Positions 54,835 to 64,000 of a stretch of DNA of 64,000 nucleotides are shown piece after piece. Location: positions 550,347 through 614,346 of the forward strand of contig NZ_QJRJ01000081.1 in NCBI RefSeq assembly GCF_003254625.1, given 5' to 3'. This DNA is from Flavobacterium ginsenosidimutans (GTDB lineage Bacteria; Bacteroidota; Bacteroidia; Flavobacteriales; Flavobacteriaceae). Position 1 is the stretch's first letter, and the number at the start of each line of letters is the position of its first letter. A program made the position numbers and the translations under genes. The notes beneath the pieces were generated by a model that worked only from the letters and a program-made list of their open reading frames with translations, was not told the DNA's origin and did not search any database.

Positions 54835-55437
54835 ATGAAACAATCAATCACAAGATTTTTCCTTTTTCAAGGATTATTAATTCCATTTATTTTTTGGCTT
54901 TCTGTAATTGTTGCAGGAATGCAAAACGAAAATTACAGTCACGTTCGTGACACAATAAGCGCATTAGGCGCAATTGGTGCAAAATCCGAAAATCTTATGG
55001 AGATTTCAACCTGGTTATGTTCTTTACTTAGTATCCCTTTTTTAATCGGACTTTTCAATGTTTGCCGCCAAGAGAAATTGAAAAAAGCACCACTTTTAGG
55101 AATTGTAGGATTTACTGTTATGTTAGGCTGGGCAGCATTTTATCATTCTGGAAATCCAATGCATTCTAAATCTGGACCAATACTCTTGCTTCTGTTATTG
55201 GGACCATTATTGTCAGCTATTTTGTGGAAAAGGAAAGAATTGAAAAATCTCAGAATGTTAAGTTTGATCAGTTTCTTTATTATGTTATTTATCTTGATCA
55301 GAGCAATTCCTTCAGAAACAATACAAATGAATTATACCGGACTTATTCAACGCTTTGTACATTTTGGTTGGACTGTTTGGTTTATTGCTCTTTCGTTGGG
55401 TTTTCTGCGATTGCTTAATATTTCTGTAAAAAAATAG
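54835..55437 (+). CDS. DUF998-family integral membrane protein
   Basis: This 200-residue protein has six hydrophobic segments (about 8-27, 55-75, 84-102, 115-130, 140-160, 175-193), matching DUF998. The conserved YSHVRDTISALGA after the first helix is characteristic of the family. The function is unknown; no catalytic residues are obvious. It is transcribed alone, ahead of the hydrolase pair. Confidence 0.8.
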   Translation: MKQSITRFFLFQGLLIPFIFWLSVIVAGMQNENYSHVRDTISALGAIGAKSENLMEISTWLCSLLSIPFLIGLFNVCRQEKLKKAPLLGIVGFTVMLGWAAFYHSGNPMHSKSGPILLLLLLGPLLSAILWKRKELKNLRMLSLISFFIMLFILIRAIPSETIQMNYTGLIQRFVHFGWTVWFIALSLGFLRLLNISVKK

Positions 55438-55574
55438 ATTTAATTATTGAAATGGCGGTTTTTTAAGATTTAAATAATTGAAAAACAAGTGTTTGTACTT
55501 GGTGTAATTGTTTTAATATATTTTATTTTTGTTTAGAGAATAAAATTGGTTGAAATAACTGATGAAATGATCCT

Positions 55575-56372
55575 ATGGCAACTAATCATACCACATCAAT
55601 CGAGATTAAACACGGTGCTAATACACAAGGGTATTTTAGTTTTGAAAGCCCAGAGAATCTTATTGTTTTTGTTCATGGATTTGGAGGTAGCGCATTAGGA
55701 ACATGGAACAACTTCCCCTTAATTTTACTTTTTGATGATCATTTTAAAAATTCCGATATTGTTTTTTATGGTTATGACACTTTTAAGGGACAAGCTGGTG
55801 ACCATGCGGCGGAATTGTACCATTTTATAAATCTAGCTTTTAAACCTCTTCACAACCAAATTTTGCCCAGTCTTCAAAATTTACCTGAAAGAGACTATAA
55901 GCGAATAGTTCTGGTTGCCCATTCTTTAGGAGCAGTTTTAATTAGACAGGCCCAATTGCATGGACATATTGCAGGAGATGATTGGGTAGAAAAATCTGAA
56001 CTTGCGTTATATGCTCCGGCCCATCATGGGGCAGAAGTTATTTCCCTTGCAATGCAAGCTTTGCCTGGGTTATCAGGGTTATTTGGCTTGTTTGTTAAAT
56101 TTAGATTTCCAATATTAAATGATTTGGATTCAAAAAATAATGGGATTCTAGATTCAATCAAAAATCAGACTTCAGCTCTACAAAATGGAGGTGAAGGAAA
56201 TTTTTCAAAAGCTAAATTGGTGGTATATTCTAAAGGAGATAAAATAGTTAGGAATTTCAATTATCTTGAGGATTCTCCCGCCCACGTAATCCCAAATACA
56301 ACACATATTTCTGTCTGCAAGCCAAAAGACGCCTTCATCACACCTGTTGAGCTGTTAAAGCAGATTATTTAA
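55575..56372 (+). CDS. Cytosolic lipase-like alpha/beta hydrolase
   Basis: This 265-residue serine hydrolase lacks a signal peptide. HGFGGSALGTW (34-44) forms the oxyanion loop, AHSLGA carries the nucleophile S117, D222 is a candidate acid and H244 in NTTHIS the base, giving a full triad. The fold resembles lipases of the PGAP1/DUF676 type that act on membrane lipids or acyl esters. It is followed after 11 bases by an unknown gene on the same strand, so they form an operon. A role as an effector acting on the cell's own lipids is possible but unproven. Confidence 0.75.
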   Translation: MATNHTTSIEIKHGANTQGYFSFESPENLIVFVHGFGGSALGTWNNFPLILLFDDHFKNSDIVFYGYDTFKGQAGDHAAELYHFINLAFKPLHNQILPSLQNLPERDYKRIVLVAHSLGAVLIRQAQLHGHIAGDDWVEKSELALYAPAHHGAEVISLAMQALPGLSGLFGLFVKFRFPILNDLDSKNNGILDSIKNQTSALQNGGEGNFSKAKLVVYSKGDKIVRNFNYLEDSPAHVIPNTTHISVCKPKDAFITPVELLKQII

Positions 56373-56383
56373 AACATAGAAAA

Positions 56384-57361
56384 ATGAAGCATAAGGAAAG
56401 AAATCTAATGTCATTAAAGGCAGAGTTTCATGATAAAGGAAAAGCTGCCCGCGGATTCAAAAATATAATGAATTTTATTGACCGAAATAAAGAGACAGAA
56501 CTAAAAAAACTGCTCCGGTTTCATATTCCAGATGGTGTATATGGCCAAGAACTAATAGAGCGCTTTGAAATTGATGCTCTTTTGGAATATTACAATTTGC
56601 TATTAGTTGCCATATTTGCCGGTTATGTGCCTGGTAAATTTGATGAGATTTCTTCAAAAGAGATATTAGCAGTTATAAGACACCCTTCTGTTATGCCTTA
56701 CTACAACGAGTATTATAAGTACAAAATGATTTCTTATACTGCTGAGTTTGCGGAAGAGAATAGGTATTTTGAGCTTGAAGGAAATTCAGTGACAATTTCA
56801 GCTTTTAACGAATTTATTTCGCTCAACCGTTTTTTGAAAAGAGATAAGGATGTTGAATTGTTTTTAGGAATGCTTGATTATGTTTGGTACGGCGACAATA
56901 AAATTTCAGATGTAATTAACATATTATCGTCTGAAGAGAAAATAAATACGGCATTTATTACTGAAGCTGAAAAGAGATCTAAAGCGCAATGCGGAGTTTG
57001 GGGCTTTATAAAATATACTATTTTTTTGAGCCAGTTAAAAGATTTGCTGAATTCAATTGATGGCTACCCCTTGCTTCAATCTTCATTCTGGATGTTCCAT
57101 GGCTATTTCTTTGAGAGAATGAATTCGGAGATGAAAAGTATTTTCCACAAGGCTTTTGAAAATTTGGAAGAATCTTTCAGTAATCCTTTAATCTTTAAAA
57201 ATTTAATTGAAGAAGTGTACGGTGGTAAAGCGCCTGAAGACTTTAATGAAGTGCAACTCAGTAAATTTGCAGCAAATGCGATAAGACAGTCGCGTGAAGA
57301 TGTAGATTATGTATTAGATAGAAAATGGAGCGATCCTTTGAGAGATTATTTTGGACATTGA
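56384..57361 (+). CDS. Unknown helical protein, operon partner of the hydrolase
   Basis: This 325-residue soluble protein has no signal and no membrane segment, and is mostly helical with many Phe and Tyr. I do not recognise the family. Stretches such as KRSKAQCGVWGFIKYT and a C-terminal end DYVLDRKWSDPLRDYFGH stand out. The tight spacing to the lipase-like gene suggests the two act together, for example as sensor and effector; no motif confirms that. The gene converges on the helicase gene. Confidence 0.55.
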   Translation: MKHKERNLMSLKAEFHDKGKAARGFKNIMNFIDRNKETELKKLLRFHIPDGVYGQELIERFEIDALLEYYNLLLVAIFAGYVPGKFDEISSKEILAVIRHPSVMPYYNEYYKYKMISYTAEFAEENRYFELEGNSVTISAFNEFISLNRFLKRDKDVELFLGMLDYVWYGDNKISDVINILSSEEKINTAFITEAEKRSKAQCGVWGFIKYTIFLSQLKDLLNSIDGYPLLQSSFWMFHGYFFERMNSEMKSIFHKAFENLEESFSNPLIFKNLIEEVYGGKAPEDFNEVQLSKFAANAIRQSREDVDYVLDRKWSDPLRDYFGH

Positions 57362-57590
57362 AATTTATTTGTCTGAATTTGATTAATGATTTAATTAAAA
57401 TGAAATTATGTGCGCTCGAGTACTGTTCAAGCTAGTTAACATTTCTCATAAAATTTAGGCTGATAACTTAAAATGGTTCGTTAATAGGTAAGCTTCAATA
57501 TAAAGCCATATTATGACATTATTAATCTTTACGAATAACAGCAGCGAAGAGGAGCAATATTTTTTCCATTAAAACAATATCTATTTTCAC

Positions 57591-60500
57591 TTATGCTTTA
57601 ATAGATTCAAAATAAAGCTCAGGTAAAATTATTTTGATTTCCTGCGAAGTTTCTTCCTTAAACCAGTACAATATAAAATTTACATTTACACTTTTTAATT
57701 GATAATGTCTAGACTTCATTATTTCAATTTTCTCGATGAATTGCTTTGAAAATTTCAGTACAGATTGTCCGCTTGAATTTAAGCATTCATAACCTTCAAC
57801 ATGTAGGATTTCTCCACACGTAAGTTTAGAAACCAAAACCTGTCTGTTAATAAAATAGTCTAACCAGATATCTTTGAATGTGGCATGTATCGCAATTTTA
57901 TCAGGTGCATTGTAAGTTTCAAAATCATCGATTTGTTCAAGATTTTCCGCTACCAATGGATTGAGAAAGCCTGAATTTAAATGCACATATAGATTATATT
58001 TTGCTCTTGTCATTGCCACATAAAGTTGGCGCTTAGCATCATCTGTATCTATATTAAAATTCTCAAGCAAAAGGAATACATTGTCAAACTCTTTTCCCTT
58101 GGCTTTATGAATAGTTGATACAAAAATTGTTTCGCCATTTTCAGAATAGAAATCCTCCAGTTTAGACTCTCGGATTAAAATTTCTAAATCAGATTTGTAC
58201 TTTTTATAAGGATTAGTGGTTTCAAAATCTTTGATGATGTTCAGACAAATCTCTAATTTATTGCTATTACGGAAAGTGTTGATTAGCTCTCTTTTAGCAT
58301 TGTCCCAAATCTCATCACTGATTGTGTAAATATTAGTTCCCAGATCGACTTTATCTAATAAAAACCGGACTTCAACTAGATTATACAGATTAAAACCATC
58401 ATTAGATTGTATCAATTTTGCCTTGATGCCGTTCTTTAAAAGTAACCCTGCAACTTTTATAGCCTCTTCGTTTGTTTTTGTGAGTACGCACGTAGTTCCG
58501 CAAAGATTAGTGTCAACTATATCCGTTACAAGAGGTGCAATAAGGTTATTACTTCGATACCTAACAATTTTGATTTTTCCATTATCAGTTTGATTAGCAA
58601 TAATCGGTGTTTCTTTTAATCTGTGATGAATTTGTTGGACAAATTGATTTGAGAATGTAACCAGATTACTTTTACTACGGTAATTTTCAACCAATTCATG
58701 TTTTATGGTTTTGTTGTCATAAATGAACTGTTCAAGATATTTAGCACTAGCGCCCCTAAACTCATAAATATTCTGGTCATCATCTCCCACCGCAATAACC
58801 CTCATTTCTTCATTTTGCTCCATTAATGCATTAATAAGAGCGAACTCATCTGCATTCATATCCTGGGCTTCGTCAATAACTAAAACAGTCTTTGTAATTT
58901 TACTAGCCTCAACATCACCATTTTTGATTCTTTGAACCGTAGTGTTTAAAATATCCGTCGATTTTTCTAAAGTGCCAACCTTACCCAAAAGATCAAAACA
59001 ATAAGAATGGAATGTTTTAATCTCAATAAAGTTTGCGGCATTGCCAATGAGCTTTAGTAAACGCTTTTTAAATTCGGTCGTAGCAGCCCTTGAAAAGGTT
59101 AACATTAATAGTTGCTCATGTTTAACATCTTCCATCAAAAGGAGCGAAGCAAGCTTATGGACCAAGACCTTTGTTTTTCCACTGCCTGGACCAGCAGCAA
59201 CAACGATATGCGGTGTTTCGTTATCATTAATAATTTTCAACTGCGTAGGGGACAACTCCCCGAAGAGTTGTCTGAATTTTGCCGGTGTAATATTCCGCTT
59301 AATCTCATTTTGCCTGCTGCCTTTAAAATACTTGTTTAAGAAAGAACTATAATTGAGTTGGAAATAATCTTCCACAAACTGAAGTGCATTTCTGTAATCG
59401 GTAATCATCCTTTGAGCATATTCGCCCACAATATGAATTTGCTGAACTTTACTTTCGTAAAATTGGCTAAGCTTTTGATAATCTTCTTTAGTGTATTGCT
59501 TTTTATTATTTTGTTCGGTTCGCTCAATGGTTAAACAATTATATACAACAAGAAAACCGCCTTCGATCTTTATTGCTTCAATTCTTGAAAGATAGAACAG
59601 CGTATCTTCAATATCATCAATGCTTATTTCTTTTTTGAAAAGACTGAAACCATTATCATAAGTAGCCTTTAGTTCATGTACTGAAAACTCCACTAAAATC
59701 TCATCTTTATCTTCCTGATCTTTTATGGCTTCAGCGATGGTTTTATCATAAAAAAAATCAACTATAAATTTTGCGAGCTCATGCCGTTTTTCAAGCTTAT
59801 CTTTTAGCTGTTCTTTATTTTGAAGGCAATGTACAGCAATGTGATTTTTAGAATGTTCTAAGTTTTTTCTTTTAATCCAATTTTTAATAGACCAAAAGTT
59901 AATTATTGTTTTCAGCTTATTGGTATTTACACCATCGCACCCATTTTTTTCAGCTTCCTCGTTCAATTCTTTTAAATGAAAGATACTTTCTTCTTCTTTG
60001 AAAACTGGAAGTAAAAAGTTTTCAATTTTACTGTATATTTCTACAATGGAAAGGGAACGGTTTTTATTGTCTACTTTTTTTATAAATGCGGTCAGGTCCT
60101 TTGCATCTGCCAGAATATTCTCCTCACGCAGCAAGTTTATAATATTAATGACCTCTTCTTTTACAATACCCAAATGATCACTAATATAATCTACTCTTGA
60201 TTCAGCAGTTTCGCTATTGGTCTGCTTTCTGCTTTTACTTGAAAAGAGTTTCTTTATAATACGTGCACCTTGCTCTTTTTGCTTTTCTTCAAATTTTCTC
60301 GAAATGTTTATTTTATCAATAGCTTCTTGGGCATTTTTAGATAAAATACTGTCAGCAAATACCCTCGGCATATTCTGTCCACGTTTAAGATATCCGGCAT
60401 CTTCAAGAGCGGCAATTGCGGTAGTTACGCGCGTTTCTATTTCTACAACATTATCATCCCAACCTGCCTTACGGGCAATCTCTAATGCTGAATTGGATAC

Positions 60501-62444
60501 TTTAGAACGAAATCTTGTAATATCTTTTATTGCTTTCCATACCTGTTGGATTTCTTTTAAAGAAAGCTTGGTCTGATTCAACAAAATAAAGTGCTTACTG
60601 AGATCCTCTTCGTTAAACAGTACAAAACAATCAGCAGAAATATTCTCATCTCTGCCAGCACGTCCTGCTTCTTGAACATAATTTTCAAGGGAATCTGAGA
60701 TTTCGTAGTGAATTACCAAGCCCACATCTTTTTTGTCTACACCCATACCAAAGGCAGATGTCGCCACCATAATTTGCGTTTCACCATTTAAAAAGGCATT
60801 CTGGTTTTTAGTCTTTTCCTGTTTATCCATTTTGCCATGGTATGGTTTTGCACTAAAACCGTCATTAGCTAACCTTTCAGCTAGCAGATAAGCCTTTCGG
60901 GTTCGGGACACATAAATAATAGTAGGGCAGTTTTTTTCTTCGATTAAATCTCGGGTGGCCAAATATTTTTCTTCTTCATTTTGCTTTTCAAATACCTTGT
61001 ATTGAAGATTAGTTCTTGATGCTTTTGAAGTGAAAATTTCAAGATCCAGCGATAATTTTTCGCTAAAATAATCCCGTATGTCCTCAATTACCTTCTGTTT
61101 GGCTGTTGCGGTAAAGCACGACACTGGAATGCCATCCTCAAGGTTTTTCTTTTCTTGAATTAGTTTTATAAAATCCCCTATGTATAGATAGTCTACCCTG
61201 AAGTCTTGCCCCCATGATGAAAAACAGTGTGCTTCATCAATTACAAAACGGGCTACTTTCCTGCCTAAAATTAGCTTTTCGATAGTTCTCGATCTTAGTG
61301 ATTCGGGAGAAATGTATAAAATAGAAGCAGAACCATCTTCAATTCTTTCAAACGATTTGGCTCTTTCAATAGGGTCTAATAATCCGTTAATGGTAACAGC
61401 TTGAGTTATGCCAATCTTTTCGAGATTATCAACCTGATCTTTCATTAGTGATTGAAGCGGAGAAATTACAATAGTCAATCCTTTTGAATTTTCAGCGTTT
61501 ATTAAAGCAGGAACCTGAAATGTAATTGATTTTCCTCCGCCTGTTGGAAAAACAGACAATACTGACTTGTTATTCACAGCTGCCTTAACGGCTTTTTCCT
61601 GGAGTGGCTCACCACCATAAGTCCGATATGAATCGAAACCAAAGAATCTTTTTAATCCTTTGTGGATGTCAAGGGCGTTATTACAATAATTACAACCGGT
61701 TATACAAGGTTTATTCCTTAATAATAGCATTATGCGCTCTACATCAGGGAAGTTCTTTAAAACCCAAGGAGGTGTAATAGAATGAACAGTTTTATGGGTT
61801 ATGAATGAATTAATCAATGCTAGGCAATACGCTAATTCAATAGGGTGTTCAGCAATTATTTTGGTTAAATCTGACTGTTCACAAATTTCATTTCGAAACT
61901 TTAATCTAATCTGCGCTTCTGCATTAGAGCTTATACTCCTGTAATTTACAAAACGAAAAAAAGCTCCAAACTCTTTTGTGGAATTTAAGAGAAAGCAGAA
62001 GATTTCTTTAAGTGTTTTATCAATTTGCCAAAAAGCAGCAACCTCACTATTGAATAAATCTCGTGCCTTAATGGAATCGTTTAATGGGTTGTTCGTGTCT
62101 TCCGTTTGAAGTTTGTCATCCTTCAATAATGCATGGTAGGGCTTTGTCGGAAATAGTAAAGGAGATAGGTATAGTGTATCAATTATGTTTAGAGATTTAA
62201 TCCCAGCCTCATAAATTGCTTCACCTATATATTTTATATCGTGATTTAAAATGTTATGTCCGCATACATAATCGTCACCTTGGAGAAACTGTACAAAATC
62301 CCCTAAAGATGTTTTATGGAATTGATTACCGTTTTGTTTAATTGCACCTATATCAAGGATTTTACCTTTGTTTGGTTCAATTTCGGTATCAATGAATGTT
62401 ATTGAATAAGTATTTTTCCGTTCATCTAATAGCATTAAATTCAA
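57591..62444 (-). CDS. Exonuclease-RecQ-UvrD triple fusion helicase
   Basis: This is a 1617-residue DNA-processing enzyme. Residues 1 to about 135 form a DEDDh 3'-5' exonuclease (D19-T-E21, GHNILNHD with D69, IDT at 88-90, D129). A CxxxCxxC finger (C247, C251, C254) comes next. The RecQ-type SF2 helicase (about 270-620) has TGGGKS at 301-306, DEAH at 403-406 and AGRAGRD near 595. A linker with winged-helix character leads to a UvrD/Rep-type SF1 helicase (about 1065-1500): GPGSGKT at 1085-1091, DEAQD at 1191-1195, STIHKAKG and VAMTRAK. One chain thus holds two helicase motors and a nuclease. It may serve repair or defence. The coding frame is intact. Confidence 0.9.
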   Translation of the reverse strand: MNLMLLDERKNTYSITFIDTEIEPNKGKILDIGAIKQNGNQFHKTSLGDFVQFLQGDDYVCGHNILNHDIKYIGEAIYEAGIKSLNIIDTLYLSPLLFPTKPYHALLKDDKLQTEDTNNPLNDSIKARDLFNSEVAAFWQIDKTLKEIFCFLLNSTKEFGAFFRFVNYRSISSNAEAQIRLKFRNEICEQSDLTKIIAEHPIELAYCLALINSFITHKTVHSITPPWVLKNFPDVERIMLLLRNKPCITGCNYCNNALDIHKGLKRFFGFDSYRTYGGEPLQEKAVKAAVNNKSVLSVFPTGGGKSITFQVPALINAENSKGLTIVISPLQSLMKDQVDNLEKIGITQAVTINGLLDPIERAKSFERIEDGSASILYISPESLRSRTIEKLILGRKVARFVIDEAHCFSSWGQDFRVDYLYIGDFIKLIQEKKNLEDGIPVSCFTATAKQKVIEDIRDYFSEKLSLDLEIFTSKASRTNLQYKVFEKQNEEEKYLATRDLIEEKNCPTIIYVSRTRKAYLLAERLANDGFSAKPYHGKMDKQEKTKNQNAFLNGETQIMVATSAFGMGVDKKDVGLVIHYEISDSLENYVQEAGRAGRDENISADCFVLFNEEDLSKHFILLNQTKLSLKEIQQVWKAIKDITRFRSKVSNSALEIARKAGWDDNVVEIETRVTTAIAALEDAGYLKRGQNMPRVFADSILSKNAQEAIDKINISRKFEEKQKEQGARIIKKLFSSKSRKQTNSETAESRVDYISDHLGIVKEEVINIINLLREENILADAKDLTAFIKKVDNKNRSLSIVEIYSKIENFLLPVFKEEESIFHLKELNEEAEKNGCDGVNTNKLKTIINFWSIKNWIKRKNLEHSKNHIAVHCLQNKEQLKDKLEKRHELAKFIVDFFYDKTIAEAIKDQEDKDEILVEFSVHELKATYDNGFSLFKKEISIDDIEDTLFYLSRIEAIKIEGGFLVVYNCLTIERTEQNNKKQYTKEDYQKLSQFYESKVQQIHIVGEYAQRMITDYRNALQFVEDYFQLNYSSFLNKYFKGSRQNEIKRNITPAKFRQLFGELSPTQLKIINDNETPHIVVAAGPGSGKTKVLVHKLASLLLMEDVKHEQLLMLTFSRAATTEFKKRLLKLIGNAANFIEIKTFHSYCFDLLGKVGTLEKSTDILNTTVQRIKNGDVEASKITKTVLVIDEAQDMNADEFALINALMEQNEEMRVIAVGDDDQNIYEFRGASAKYLEQFIYDNKTIKHELVENYRSKSNLVTFSNQFVQQIHHRLKETPIIANQTDNGKIKIVRYRSNNLIAPLVTDIVDTNLCGTTCVLTKTNEEAIKVAGLLLKNGIKAKLIQSNDGFNLYNLVEVRFLLDKVDLGTNIYTISDEIWDNAKRELINTFRNSNKLEICLNIIKDFETTNPYKKYKSDLEILIRESKLEDFYSENGETIFVSTIHKAKGKEFDNVFLLLENFNIDTDDAKRQLYVAMTRAKYNLYVHLNSGFLNPLVAENLEQIDDFETYNAPDKIAIHATFKDIWLDYFINRQVLVSKLTCGEILHVEGYECLNSSGQSVLKFSKQFIEKIEIMKSRHYQLKSVNVNFILYWFKEETSQEIKIILPELYFESIKA

Positions 62445-62712
62445 TAAGATTATGGTTTGGTTTATCTATCTAGGCTATAAATTCACAAATATTTAATAGT
62501 CAATATGATAGTATGCTAATTTAATAATTTATTTCGTAAATTTTAAAGATATCTTTTAAATCAAAATTATGGTAATTGATAACATCAAAACCATTCGTTA
62601 AAGGACTTTGTTGCGTAAGTGCATCACAAAGAGCTTCTGCTTTAAAGAATTCCTGTTCGCTGAAATTTAGTATATTAGAGCTGGAAAACTAAAAGCTGTA
62701 AATTTAAATCAA

Positions 62713-63771
62713 ATGCTCATGAATGCATATAAAAAGATTTTTCTAGTAGTGCTTGGTATGTTGTGTGCTACAGCGTGTGGCGATAAGCAAGCAGAAAAAG
62801 AAAGCGTATCTCTCGACGCGTACTTAAAAGATACATCTACTGGTATAAAAATGGGAGGTATAAAAGTTATAGAGATAAACACGCCGAAAGGAAAATTTAA
62901 GGTCTGGACCAAGCGCATCGGAAATAATCCGAGAATAAAGTTGCTTCTTTTAAATGGAGGGCCTGGAGCTACCCATGAATATTTTGAGTGCATGGAGAGT
63001 TTTCTGCCTCAGGAAGGAATCGAATTTATCTATTACGACCAATTAGGCACTGGCAATTCCGATAATCCCAATGATCCGACTTTTTGGGATCTTGGCCGTT
63101 ATGTAGAAGAAGTGGAGCAGGTGCGACAGGCACTGGATCTGGATCAGAGCAATTTTTATCTCTTAGGTCACTCTTGGGGTGGCATTTTAGCCTCCCAGTA
63201 TGCATTGAAGTATCAGCAGCATCTAAAAGGGCTTATTATTTCCAATATGATGATGAGCGCTATTGATTATGATAAGTATGCAGATGAAGTGCTGGCAAAA
63301 CAGATGGATCCGGTTGTGTTGGCAAAGATCAGGGAGATAGAGAAGAATAAAGATTTTGAAAATCCACAGTATATGGAGCTGCTGATGCCAAACTTTTATG
63401 CCAAGCACATACTGCGTTTAGATCCAGACAAGTGGCCAGAGCCGGTAAATAGATCTTTTAGTAAAATAAATCAGTCGCTTTACGTAACTATGCAAGGGCC
63501 AAGTGAATTTGGACTGTCAGGAAAACTCGAGAAATGGGACATCAAAAAAGAGCTTCCAAAACTGGCTGTGCCAACATTATCTATAGGAGCTCGCTATGAC
63601 ACTATGGATCCCGAACATATGAAATGGATTGCCTCTCAGATAAAAAACGGTACTTATTTGTACTGTCCCAATGGAAGCCACATGAGCATGTATGATGATC
63701 AGGACATTTATATGAAGGGCCTTATTAAGTTTTTGAAAGATACCGATGCAGCGGATCAAAACAGAAAATAA
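62713..63771 (+). CDS. Prolyl-aminopeptidase-like hydrolase lipoprotein
   Basis: This 352-residue alpha/beta hydrolase of the proline iminopeptidase family is lipid-anchored through C22 (CATAC). NGGPGATHEYF holds the HGGPG equivalent with H replaced by N, a known variant. YYDQLGTGNSDNP follows, and S154 in GHSWGG is the nucleophile. The acid lies in GARYDTMDP and the base in NGSHMS. It would remove N-terminal residues from peptides in the periplasm. ATG 62713 and ATG 62719 are both possible starts. A second enzyme of this family is at 20.5 kb. Confidence 0.85.
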   Translation: MLMNAYKKIFLVVLGMLCATACGDKQAEKESVSLDAYLKDTSTGIKMGGIKVIEINTPKGKFKVWTKRIGNNPRIKLLLLNGGPGATHEYFECMESFLPQEGIEFIYYDQLGTGNSDNPNDPTFWDLGRYVEEVEQVRQALDLDQSNFYLLGHSWGGILASQYALKYQQHLKGLIISNMMMSAIDYDKYADEVLAKQMDPVVLAKIREIEKNKDFENPQYMELLMPNFYAKHILRLDPDKWPEPVNRSFSKINQSLYVTMQGPSEFGLSGKLEKWDIKKELPKLAVPTLSIGARYDTMDPEHMKWIASQIKNGTYLYCPNGSHMSMYDDQDIYMKGLIKFLKDTDAADQNRK

Positions 63772-63774
63772 GAG

Positions 63775-63803
63775 AAAAAAGCCAGAAATTAATCTGGCTT
63801 TTT
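63775..63803. terminator. Bidirectional terminator
   Basis: The stem AAAAAGCCAGA / TCTGGCTTTTT has a 6-base loop AATTAA. It sits between the convergent hydrolase and OmpA-like genes and has T runs on both strands. Confidence 0.88.
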
Positions 63804-63901
63804 CATAGCCTTGCTTGCAGGGTATATTCCGTTTTTTTTTAAGAGTTTTTAAAAAATAACTCTTTAGATGGAAACCAATTTGATCCTGCAGAAAGGTAGG
63901 A

Positions 63902-64000
63902 TTATTTTCCGTCTACTAATACCAGTGAGACCCTTCTGTTAAGCGGCCTGTTTTCGGCTGGAGTGTTAGGAACCAGAGGTTCGCTTTCCCCTTTTGAGAA
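63902..64000 (-). CDS. C-terminal end of an OmpA-like protein (partial)
   Basis: The minus strand is open from the window edge to a TAA at 63902. The 32 visible residues contain GESEPLVPN and AENRPLNRRVSLVLVDGK, the peptidoglycan-binding OmpA/MotB signature (NxxLxxNRRV). The rest of the gene lies to the right of the window. It probably encodes an outer-membrane or lipoprotein anchor to the cell wall. Confidence 0.85.
   Translation of the reverse strand, partial: FSKGESEPLVPNTPAENRPLNRRVSLVLVDGK

Overview
The window looks like a chromosomal segment of a Flavobacteriaceae member, most likely Flavobacterium. Evidence is the Bacteroidetes-type conjugation genes (TraE to TraN order), FecI/FecR/TonB-receptor regulation, type IX secretion (T9SS) substrates with C-terminal sorting domains, a PorV protein, TAnnTTTG promoter elements, and AT-rich DNA with many MKK-type lipoprotein signals. 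No rRNA, tRNA or CRISPR array was seen.

Layout. 0.2-5.5 kb: a response regulator, ferrochelatase (hemH), a MarR regulator with a clear operator, and two SDR-type genes. 5.5-5.6 kb: a deleted, frameshifted cold-shock gene remnant. 5.9-7.0 kb: an exported alpha/beta hydrolase. 7.4-19.8 kb: one long + strand conjugation operon (TraE, TraF, an embedded C5-cytosine methyltransferase, TraG, three TraI-like paralogues, TraJ, TraK, a TraL split by an in-frame TGA, TraM, TraN, a cytosolic accessory protein and two small HTH proteins). No relaxase, coupling protein, TraO/P/Q or integrase is in view, so the module looks partial or decaying. An intact cold-shock gene lies just beyond it. 20.5-24.4 kb: a prolyl-aminopeptidase-like hydrolase, an unknown gene, a stand-alone MreB and an NAD(P)-binding protein.

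24.4-25.2 kb is non-coding with an IS3-like remnant. A GH3 glycosidase and a small lipoprotein follow. 28.7-38.7 kb is a surface-signalling/uptake locus: ECF sigma, FecR, TonB receptor with STN domain, a lipoprotein of distinctive codon use, a T9SS-sorted protein, another lipoprotein and an S41 protease lipoprotein. 39.3-50.5 kb holds a TPR/HTH membrane regulator divergent from a 2589-residue T9SS-sorted subtilisin followed by a PorV paralogue.

50.7-64 kb: a small secreted protein behind a sigma-54-like promoter, an M13 metallopeptidase, an SDR, a DUF998 membrane protein, an alpha/beta hydrolase plus an unknown partner, a 1617-residue exonuclease-RecQ-UvrD fusion, a second prolyl-aminopeptidase-like lipoprotein, and the 3' end of an OmpA-like gene running off the window. 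The most unusual items are the triple-enzyme helicase next to the hydrolase/unknown pair, the giant protease with its own PorV, and the eroding tra operon.
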